DNA of 64,000 bases from Aurelia coerulea (lineage: Eukaryota; Cnidaria; Scyphozoa; Semaeostomeae; Ulmaridae), in NCBI GenBank assembly GCA_039566865.1, contig CM076960.1:9832001-9896000 (forward strand), given 5' to 3'. Numbering within the stretch: the first letter of the stretch is position 1; each line of letters opens with the position of its first letter. This document shows, in pieces, positions 56,324 to 64,000 of this stretch. Below the pieces are notes generated by a model that saw nothing but the letters and a program-made list of their open reading frames with translations, was not told the origin of the DNA and searched no databases. A program made the translations under genes and the position numbers.

Positions 56324-56925
56324 AAGGTATCGCTTGAAAGAACTTAGTTTGGTACTAGAGGCCCTAGATGCTTAGTCCATTGAGAATTATAGCAACATAA
56401 ATTTAAACTTTGCAAAGAGCAACTAACATACATTTTCTTCACTCATTCAGTTTTTTTGAATGAGACTTGGCAGTATTCTGCGATATGTTAATTCTGTCAC
56501 CAAAAACGTCTCAACTCTATACTTACTTCCCAGGGGGGGGGTCACTTGAACTTAACGAGATGGTTTGGTTCATCCGATAATTTTGGGTAAGAAGTTGTGA
56601 TCTGGTACTTTTGGGTACCTGATTTGAAAAATATTTCTTTTAGATACTTGTGGGTTATTTACAAAATACAGGTTTTTATAAGTGGGGTCTCCAAGAGAGG
56701 TTTCAAGAAAGGAGAATTCTCAGTTGGGTGATTGTTCGAGAGAACTACGTGCTTATGTGATCAGTTGCTAGATTTTTATTTGATATATTCGGGTCCCATC
56801 AAAAATGTTTAGCTGATACTTCTGGATCAGTAAAATGAGAATTTCTCCGAATACTAAACCGCGACCAAAACTATGGGGCGCCATTCCCGTCAAAATTGCC
56901 TTTAGATTTCCTTGGTCTTTCCATT
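56324..56925. other. Unassigned sequence right of the Gypsy element
   Basis: No gene is supported. A G9 run occurs at about 56534 within 'ttcccaggggggggg', which resembles the end of the MITE family at 5052. Confidence 0.35.
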
Positions 56926-57290
56926 AATTTATATGGTCTATGAATTAATTTATATGGTCTATGAATTAATTTATATGGTCATTTAATTAATTTATATGGT
57001 CTATGAATTAATTTATATGGTCATTTAATTAATTTATATGGTCATTTAATTAATTTATATGGTCATTAGATTAATTTATATGGTCATTAGATTAATTTAT
57101 ATGGTCATTAGATTAATTTATATGGTCATTAGATTAATTTATATGGTCATTCGATTTCGTCAGTTTATATGGTCATTTGATTAATTTGTATGGTCATTTA
57201 ATTAATTTATATGGTCTATGAATTAATTCATATGGTCATTTAATTAATTTATATGGTCATTCATTTTGTATAATTCATATGGTCATTCCT
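56926..57290. repeat. AT-rich minisatellite, unit about 18-21 bp
   Basis: About 18 copies of 'ttaatttatatggtcatt' and variants ('...ggtctatgaa') in tandem, slightly degenerate toward the right end. It lies directly upstream of the integrase-type gene. Confidence 0.9.
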
Positions 57291-57410
57291 TATTTCTTGT
57301 GGCCAATTCGATACTTTATGTGAAACTAAGGTGGTCAATTTTTATGGTTCTTTGAACCTACGGTGGTGCGGAAATAGCTGAAAAAACAAGACAATCGTGG
57401 GAATTTACTG

Positions 57411-59385
57411 ATGGCGAACCGGGGAAATGCTGCAAGGCTGGAGAGAAATGAAAACGGCCTACGTTTGTTTTTTGAAGGGGTACGGTATGTGCTCCAAGAA
57501 ATATCGAACGATGTTGAAGGTAATGTGGAAATAATGATAACTAGAATCGAGGACGCGATCCCAACCTTAATCTTACTCAAAGAAAGCATGGAAGGACGAG
57601 CACATGGCGATGAGGACTTCCGTATTGTTAACTTGTTGAATACGGTATTGTCTGAAGTAAGGAATGTGCATCAGCTTTTGATTCAGGAGAAAGATGATAC
57701 CCTGGCTGTGAGAAATGAAGTGCATTTTAGATGCCCGCACAATCCCCAAGAAGGTGCTGGACGACCATCTATTGCAGTTTCGAGGGAGCAAATAGAATTT
57801 TTACGTGACATGCATTTTTCATGGATAGGAATAGCTGCGCTTTTAGGAATCAGTGAGAGCACTTTACGAAGAAGAAGAGAGATGTTTGGAATTGGGAACT
57901 TTCCTCTGGGAGCACCAAATATTTCAGGTAACCCAGAATAAGAATCAAGTTTACAATATGACAACGTTACTCCAACTCAGTCTCTTCTCTTTGAGCATCT
58001 GACTCAAATTTTGAAAATGCAAAGAACTGTTTTTTGGGCTCGCTCATTGTGAACAAAATTTTCATTTGAAGAACGTGTCTCATCTTTAAAAAAATTGCAC
58101 ACATTTATGTCTCAAATGTTCGTCGACTCTTCAAGAACTAGCACAAATCTTCCATACATAAACTTTTACTAGCGCAATTTGACAGGGTTGTTATTAATTT
58201 CGGCCTAAAACACGAACAATTCGACAGTATCTTCCATTGAAAATTTCTTCCCTTAAAGTATTCAGTATCAGAAGCTCCAGAGAGCAATTTGATGGGGAGG
58301 GGGCTACTGTATACACAACAGAAAATTTAAATGGTATTTTCGTGTTTTGTAAAATCGTTGTAATGACTGATATTACGACACACGTTTTATCCCTTCCAGA
58401 TGATGAGCTAGTCGAAACTGTGCAAGAAATTAGACGCCTGACGCCAAATATTGGGCAGCAAAGACTTTTAGGTGCTTTGAGACATCGCGGAATTTGGGTA
58501 CAGCGCGAGAGAGAGCGTCAAATTCTTAGAATGTTGGATCCTGTTGGGACAGCACTTCGTTGGAGAGCCCCAATATACAGGAGGAGATATTCTGTCCCAG
58601 CTCCAAATTGTCTTTGGCACATTGACGGCAACCATAAACTTATACGCTATCGTCTAGTTATTCACTGTTGCATTGACGGTTACTCCCGCTTGCTTGTTTA
58701 TGTGCATTGCGCAAACAACAATCGTGCTGAAACTGTACTAGAACTGTTTACCCAGGGAGCACAGGAATATGGTATTCCCTCAAGAGTCAGGAGTGACCAT
58801 GGCCTGGAAAATGTCGGGGTTGCCAAATTCATGCTCGAAAATAGGGGTCTCAATCGTGGAAGCATGATAACAGGCAGTTCTGTTCATAACTGTTGAGTAG
58901 AACGTATTCATAGAGATGTCTACGCAGGAGTTCTATGTTATTTCGTTCAGCTATTTGATAGTATGGAAGAGGAAGGAATTCTTGATCCATTAAGTGATAA
59001 TCATTTGTACTGCCTACATTTCATTTATATACCTCGGATTCAAAAATCATTGCAAGAGTTTGTGCAGCAATGGAACCAACATCCGATGTCAACGACAAAT
59101 TATCTTTCACCACTGCAAATGTATACAGCTGGGATAATACAAAATGTCGATGCTGGGTATTTGGGTCTGCCGCAGGAGCAAAACCAGAATTTCTATGGAA
59201 TCGATCCAGATGGACCATTTCCGATAGATGAAGATTATCAAGTTCATGTACCAGAAATTAATTCAGATTTGACTGATGATCAAATTCAGGCTCTGCGAGC
59301 CAGATGTCGAGTGTTCGATGATGGCGATGGCACTTCTGGAATAGAAGCATACCTTACAGCTCTTGCAATTGTATCTGGTGCTTAA
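57411..59385 (+). pseudogene. Integrase-type transposase gene with one nonsense codon
   Basis: The first exon (57411 to a GTAACC donor after 57927) encodes a helical N-terminus ending in a helix-turn-helix-like segment (SWIGIAALLGISESTLRRRREMFGIG). The second coding part is open from 58237. It reads as the family's conserved segment from about 58363 (DITTHVLSLPDDELVETVQEIRRLTP), followed by WHIDGNHKLIRYR, VIHCCIDGYSRLLVYV, RVRSDHGLENVGVAKFM and GSMITGSSVHNC. TGA at 58894-58896 replaces an expected Arg codon (CGA to TGA is a typical CpG decay). The frame then runs on as VERIHRDVYAG, containing the catalytic Glu, to 59385. The acceptor of the intron is not certain. Without the nonsense codon the gene would be intact. 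I see no terminal repeats around it. Confidence 0.82.
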
Positions 59386-59920
59386 AATTTTGTAAACCAG
59401 TTGTTTTACATGGAGTAATGTGTTGGTTGGTTCGAGCCGATAAGACGAATAAGAATACCACCAGTGTGGCGTTTTCTCTTCATATATAAATCAGGAACTA
59501 AACATTAACGATTATAACTATAAACTAATAAGTGGTAAATAAAATGATGCAGTGAATTCGAGTTGAATGCCATTATGCGAATTTTGACTATTACCGTTAA
59601 CTCTTAGTGTCGAATGATCACTTTTATTTCTGCACTCGATGTGCTCTAAACTCCAAATACCAGTTACAGAAGCACGGCCAGAAGTCTGGGTACGAGAAGG
59701 AAGCCACAACTTCACACAAGGGCATGCATTGTAGGGCATTGTAGTCTTGGTCTTTGTTCAAAATGCTGCCCTCGATGAACATTGACAAATTTGAACTTCC
59801 ATTCGATGAAAGTTTAAGGAACTCATGTAGAAACTATTATCAAACGAATTGTGCCCTAGCTTTAGAAACTCTACTACAAATTTCATACATAGTTTATCAT
59901 AAAGAAACGAGTAGCTTCAA
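59386..59920. other. Unassigned intergenic sequence
   Basis: Nothing recognised. Short open frames have no visible domains. Confidence 0.3.
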
Positions 59921-59923
59921 GAA

Positions 59924-60056
59924 CGCCTGTCAACCAGCATCCTTTGCGGTCGCGCTTTGCTGAGCACTGCTATGTACGATGTTATACGAAAATGGCTGCC
60001 ACAGTCGAAAGGCAAAATGCGACTCGCGCAAAGGATGCTGGTTGACCGGCGTTCTT
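59924..60056. repeat. Hairpin repeat, about 130 bp
   Basis: 'gaacgcctgtcaaccagcat' at about 59920 pairs with 'atgctggttgaccggcgttc' at about 60034-60053. The inner 'cctttgcg' pairs with 'cgcaaagg'. Probably a small palindromic MITE. Confidence 0.7.
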
Positions 60057-60394
60057 TAAAACAAAATAAGTCTCTTCAGAGGAATTTAAGTAGAGCTCAA
60101 TGGTACACATGAAAATTTTCCAGACTTCTATGCACCTCCCTCCCCCACCTTTGTATTCTTTTGAATGCGAGAAAATGACAAGTTTTATGGAACCTGGACT
60201 TTTGGCCAGGTACCATTTCTTTCTCAGATATCCCCAATGATTAGCAAGTTCATTCGTCATATTCCCTCCTTTTGTCTTTTACACTACAGATCCGTCAGCC
60301 CCCCCCCTCTCAGTCACTCTACTGCTCGTAAAGTATTGGAATATATACTCTGCAAAGCAACTGTCACGAGTATGTCAAGCGATGGCTAGGGTTA

Positions 60395-60500
60395 GGGTCC
60401 CGGGGGGAGGGGGGTACATAGTATATTTGTTCGACGGGGATGTGCCGTTTTTAAGGGTATCGTTTTCATCAATTTTCTCTAGCACAGGGTATAAAAAAGG
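60395..60500. mobile_element. Fragment of the poly-G/'gacgtgcc' MITE family
   Basis: The block 'gggggtacatagtatatttg' followed by 'cgacggggatgtgccg' and 'aagggtatcgttttcatc' resembles the ends of the MITE inserted in gag (55363-55686). The other end is not found. Confidence 0.55.
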
Positions 60501-60746
60501 CAATTTTTCTAGGGCTGGTTGTCAAGGCAGGTTGTCACGCAGACTGATATATTATCGCAAATATCTTTTGCTCCACAATATTTGAATCGATTGATGACCG
60601 TTTCCAAAATAATGTCTCTCCTGGGTAAATATAATTCTTCTTAAAAGAGCGTCTTAGCTTGTAAAACTACTAACAAAAAATGAAATATATCAAAACAACA
60701 AGTGCAAATATCAAGTCTTCAAAGAATACTCAGCAAAAAGATAAAT

Positions 60747-61377
60747 TTTACGTAACAAGGACAGATAATGTTAAAATAGGATGTGCCAGTTTTTGATTGA
60801 CACCCAAGTACAAAGCGATTAGCGATTCTGTGCCGGTTGGTTGAGTCACAAACCAACAAAGCAAGCTGCGAATGTTGCTCTGAATGAAAGCCATGTAGCT
60901 AGGTTGCTCTTTCTGCATTCCAGAAACGGGTCTTAAGAGCAAATATGAACCTATATCGAAAGAAGAAGAAGGAGATATGTAAACATCTGCCTCGTGCATG
61001 TTATTTGTTTGGTACAGAAGCACATTTGGAGGAGATTCAAGTCTTGTATAGTTTGTTTGTAACTGAAACACTCACTGCCAAGCTTCTGAACCAAAGCAAT
61101 AAAATGGCTGAGGCAGATGTTACTTTTACTTTAACTTTAGATGTATCCGATGTGTAGTAATGTTTACTCGTAAAGACCATTTCTCGAATGCATATAACGA
61201 GCAAGTTAGCTCCCTGGGTTTCATAGCAGTTTTTGCGGCTTTCTCTGCCTTTGTTTATAATTTCACCCATCGGGCATATAATTTCCTTTGTCTGCAATCG
61301 CTAATAACTTTGTACTTGGCTGTCAATCAAAAGTAGCACATCCTATGGTAACATTGTCCGTTCTCGTTATTCTACGT
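60747..61377. mobile_element. MITE with 'aggatgtgc...tttgattgaca' inverted ends
   Basis: The left end ('ataggatgtgccagtttttg', 'attgacacccaagtacaaag') pairs with about 61308-61350 on the right ('ctttgtacttggctgtcaat', 'gcacatcctatgg'). Outer parts also pair. A partial relative is at about 7706-7850. No transposase. Confidence 0.75.
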
Positions 61378-61539
61378 AGTAAGAAACAACAAGCAACCAG
61401 TATTAAATTTGTTGGAAAACCAAACATGCATACCGTAAACAACCACGTACAAGAACTTGAAGAACATATTGGCTGAAATTTACAAATTACACATACCTTT
61501 TATAAAGACCCATTGTATAATTCATTTTATGAGCATCCA

Positions 61540-61594
61540 GGCTGACTTGCAAACTGTATGTTCTTATACGAGGGTGTTTACTGTAGTTCATATA
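61540..61594. mobile_element. Lone end of the pogo/Tigger-like MITE family
   Basis: 'gttcttatacgagggtgttt' followed by actg and TA matches the right end of the element at 18118-18592. Confidence 0.55.
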
Positions 61595-61712
61595 TAACTG
61601 AACAGAACTCAATTTTTTTCAATTTTGTGATGTATATGATGACCCATCGTATCTAGTAACGTCCATGAATAGCAAAAGCATAACATAACTGAGCCTGCAT
61701 GTAACATGTTTG

Positions 61713-63302
61713 TTAGGTGATGTCAATCTCCCAGTTGTCACAATTCAGAATGTTGCCAAACTCCTCCCTGAATTCGACGAAATTTGCGAAGGTTGCTGGA
61801 ATTTCCAAAACACACCCACACGTGTGAGCAATAGGGCGTCTTCCCATACCGCTGTATTCAGTGAACGTAACAACGATTTCGTCGCATATGATGACATCTG
61901 CACCTGTGCAGTAGCGTAGAAACTTCGCCAGGGTGGCATCATCCAGTCCCTTTATATACCGTTTCAGGTAGCCAAAGATTTCCAAATGTGCTTGGGAGCT
62001 TGTATCCGTCTTGAGGAGTGCTGTTACCCTATTTGTTGATGGCTTTATTTTCTCGTAGATTTCATACAAAGATTCCAAAGTGCCAATGACAGACTTCAGC
62101 TTGCTTTTGGTCACTTGCCAGCACTTGGCAATATACTGCGGTTTTTGGACAAGTTCTTTGTGTCCGATTTCAATCAAGATGCTCTTTATGTTTCCCGTTG
62201 TTGCAAGTCGCTTGCATTCAAAAACTGACAGAAAATCTTGTACTTCCTCTTCCTGCACATCTACTCCTTCATTTATGAGGCCTTCTACCAGTTTTGCTTC
62301 AGACTGTGACAAGTACTTTTTGAAGGAAGATAACATTGTGTCCTCAGTGAGGATATTCTCTCCGAACAGGAATACTGCTATAAATATGTAGCTCATTTTT
62401 AGAGGCCAGTAGCCTGCATCAATGTATCCTTTGAGAAGAATTCTTCCGATTGCTTCCCATTTGCTCAAGTTCATATCATGGCGAATGAATGGCACTCTCT
62501 CCGACTCCCCAACCATCAGCGATTCATATGCATCTTTCCAGAAAAGAGAATATATTTCTTTAGTAACACCAGATCCAACTCCTTGTTCGGCTATTCCATA
62601 GTTGTTAATAGCAGTGAAAGTAAGTGGACTTTGAATGACTGAAGGATCAGAAAACACATCAATCATATCAGCTTTCAAATGACTTCGTCGTATTCTTACT
62701 ATCTTCGGCTCACACGCAATGGTATCTGCAACGAGGTCAACTTCACCAGGGAGGTCATACAGGGAGGTGATGTCCTGATTCACGGTGTCAGCAGTAAAAT
62801 AATTGAATTGAATTTCTGAATCATCAGCCAGCGGCCTTAATTCGTTGGCCAAAGCATCACTGCTTGTCGATCCAGTATAAATCGTTTGTACCTCTTCTTG
62901 TGATACCAACCCTCTACTTACAGTATCAGTTCTTGTTGATGATGTAGTTAGTCCTGATGATGACTGGCTGGCTGCCCCGGAATGACTTGCTGGAACTGAA
63001 TGGTTCACTGATGTTGGTAATTGTGCTTGACGTATGAAATCATCTGTGCTTGATGGTGCCTTTGAAATGGTTGAACTTTCTGGGTATCCTGGTGTTTTTG
63101 GTGTGCTCGTCTTAATAGAGCCCTTAGAAATTGAAATATTAAGAAGCTCGTCATCATCACGTTCATCTTCAAAGTCATCGTCATCTTCTGGGAACAGTTC
63201 CCGAATATAAACTGCTCCTTGTCCTGCAAGCTTCAGTAGAACTTCTCCATCGATTTCCACTCCTGCTGCCATATTTGGAATTATCAGTGCTCCAAAACAT
63301 GC
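61713..63302 (-). CDS. HECT-domain E3 ubiquitin ligase-like protein, G2E3-type (terminal exon)
   Basis: A 3' exon of 530 codons opens at an acceptor (tttgcag, just above 63302) and ends in TGA/TAA context after NWEIDIT. Upstream exons must exist; a possible first Met in the exon is MAAGVEIDGEVL at about 63272. The first part has a short SAM-like motif (EVLLKLAGQGAVYIRELFP), an acidic run and a long Ser/Thr-rich linker. From about residue 225 the HECT-like region follows: FTAINNYGIAEQGVGSGVTKEIYSLFWKDAYES, then FIRHDMNLSKWEAIGRILLKGYIDAGYWP. It ends LDDATLAKFLRYCTGADVI and PIAHTCGCVLEIPATF, where the Cys of HTC is at the position of the catalytic thioester Cys. This resembles G2/M-phase-specific E3 ligase-like proteins, which are multicopy in many aquatic animals. 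It would transfer ubiquitin to unknown substrates. The reading frame is intact. Confidence 0.83.
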   Translation of the reverse strand, partial: ACFGALIIPNMAAGVEIDGEVLLKLAGQGAVYIRELFPEDDDDFEDERDDDELLNISISKGSIKTSTPKTPGYPESSTISKAPSSTDDFIRQAQLPTSVNHSVPASHSGAASQSSSGLTTSSTRTDTVSRGLVSQEEVQTIYTGSTSSDALANELRPLADDSEIQFNYFTADTVNQDITSLYDLPGEVDLVADTIACEPKIVRIRRSHLKADMIDVFSDPSVIQSPLTFTAINNYGIAEQGVGSGVTKEIYSLFWKDAYESLMVGESERVPFIRHDMNLSKWEAIGRILLKGYIDAGYWPLKMSYIFIAVFLFGENILTEDTMLSSFKKYLSQSEAKLVEGLINEGVDVQEEEVQDFLSVFECKRLATTGNIKSILIEIGHKELVQKPQYIAKCWQVTKSKLKSVIGTLESLYEIYEKIKPSTNRVTALLKTDTSSQAHLEIFGYLKRYIKGLDDATLAKFLRYCTGADVIICDEIVVTFTEYSGMGRRPIAHTCGCVLEIPATFANFVEFREEFGNILNCDNWEIDIT

Positions 63303-63641
63303 CTGCAAAGAACGTACTTCGTTTAGAACAAATCAAATAGCTCTACTAAGAAATTGAATAACTTTAAAGTTATACATATCATTAGTGTTGATTGTTCTCA
63401 ATGAAAATTTTATTCCATTGCTTATAGAAACTGCCCACCAAAAAGTGATGCATGATACCCAAACAACTTTCTGATGCAATATGCGAATTGCAAAAATACA
63501 GTAGTCTTAGTGATTTAGTACATTGATCTTGAAATGTAGACTGGTCAATTTGAATCGTAATGTGTCATATTTCATGATTTTATCATGAATAGATGTCATA
63601 CAAAAGTGTATGTATTGCATTTTGCTAATCATTAGTTATAT

Positions 63642-63839
63642 GATAGGTACCAGAAGAAAAACGACGCAAACACACACAGATCTTACAGCACACTGAGACT
63701 TTTCAAACTTACGCTATCATGTTATCGTCAGAGTGTGACTAACAGTTAGTCACACTCTGACAACGCAAGTTTGAAAACCCTCAGTGTACTGAAAATCTGT
63801 CTGATTTTTGCGTCCGCCGTTTTCCTTCTTGTACCTATT
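63642..63839. mobile_element. Palindromic MITE, about 198 bp, in the probable HECT intron
   Basis: 'aggtaccagaagaaaaacg' pairs with the complement of 63819-63837, and 'cacactgag.cttttcaaactt' pairs inward. The centre is a perfect inverted repeat around 'gtgactaacagttagtcac' (63737-63755). Confidence 0.75.
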
Positions 63840-63904
63840 ATTTAGTACTGTATATGCTACAGTACCATGTTCTTAGTTATATATATACAGATATAGAATG
63901 AAAA

Positions 63905-63990
63905 CTGACTTCAAAGCCAATTTTCTCAGCACTAATTTCATTGAGATCAGTACCAGTTATGCGAGCAATTATTCATGCTAGTCGAGCCTT
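63905..63990 (-). CDS. Possible upstream exon fragment of the HECT gene
   Basis: The minus strand has a short open stretch (ITGTDLNEISAEKIGFE) followed by gtcagt, a possible donor, at about 63912. It is in the right place and orientation to be an earlier exon of the HECT-domain gene, but the evidence is weak. The opposite end runs toward the window edge. Confidence 0.25.
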
Positions 63991-64000
63991 AGCATCTTTC

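Noticed and set aside
1..64000. tRNA or rRNA genes
   Set aside because: I looked for A-box/B-box-like cores and conserved rRNA blocks by eye and found none convincing; a covariance-model search would be needed to exclude small RNAs.

Overview
The window is from a eukaryote, most likely an invertebrate metazoan. Coding exons have GT/AG introns, the intergenic DNA is AT-rich, and it is crowded with nested DNA transposons, fold-back elements and minisatellites. P-type THAP transposases, several families of integrase-type transposase, a G2E3-like HECT gene and a Gypsy LTR element together suggest a marine invertebrate such as a cnidarian or lower deuterostome. I cannot fix the species. Only two genes may belong to the host: a zinc-ribbon gene at 11.5-13.8 kb and a HECT-domain gene at 61.7-63.3 kb, both on the minus strand. 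Almost everything else is mobile DNA or unrecognised sequence.

Layout. 1-11.5 kb: a tandem duplication, LINE scraps, Tc1/mariner-type MITEs (TA duplications), a 1.9 kb fold-back element, near-perfect palindromes and a TTAA MITE. 14-38.6 kb: traces of one very large inverted-repeat structure. Its arms can be matched at about 14.85-15.3/22.17-24.5 kb and 29.1-30.8/36.85-38.6 kb, and they carry two opposed arrays of a 73 bp repeat. The left arm is interrupted by a second element with 1.1 kb inverted repeats (15.3-22.2 kb), which itself holds a nested element with 11 bp target duplications and a 5'-truncated LINE. The right arm is interrupted by a 6 kb P element (30.8-36.85 kb) with two convergent genes.

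38.85-46.3 kb: a complete-looking 7.5 kb transposon with about 320 bp terminal repeats and a 6 bp target duplication (IS3EU-like). It carries two convergent genes: an intron-containing DDE integrase-type transposase and, unexpectedly, an alpha-kinase. Its left terminal repeat is interrupted by a 1.4 kb element with a 9 bp target duplication. 46.8-50 kb: hAT-type MITEs and a ~130 bp minisatellite. 50-51 kb: a second integrase fragment fused to a mariner end.

51.0-56.3 kb: a Gypsy element on the minus strand with identical 151 bp LTRs. It shows a likely self-priming site, a gag UGA-CUA stop in frame with pol, and a MITE inside gag. 57.4-59.4 kb: a third integrase gene with one nonsense codon. 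59.5-64 kb: MITEs and the HECT gene.

The most interesting points are the alpha-kinase carried inside the IS3EU-like element, the P element whose transposase C-terminal region seems to sit in a separate zinc-finger gene on the other strand, and the Gypsy element's apparent self-priming plus stop-codon readthrough.
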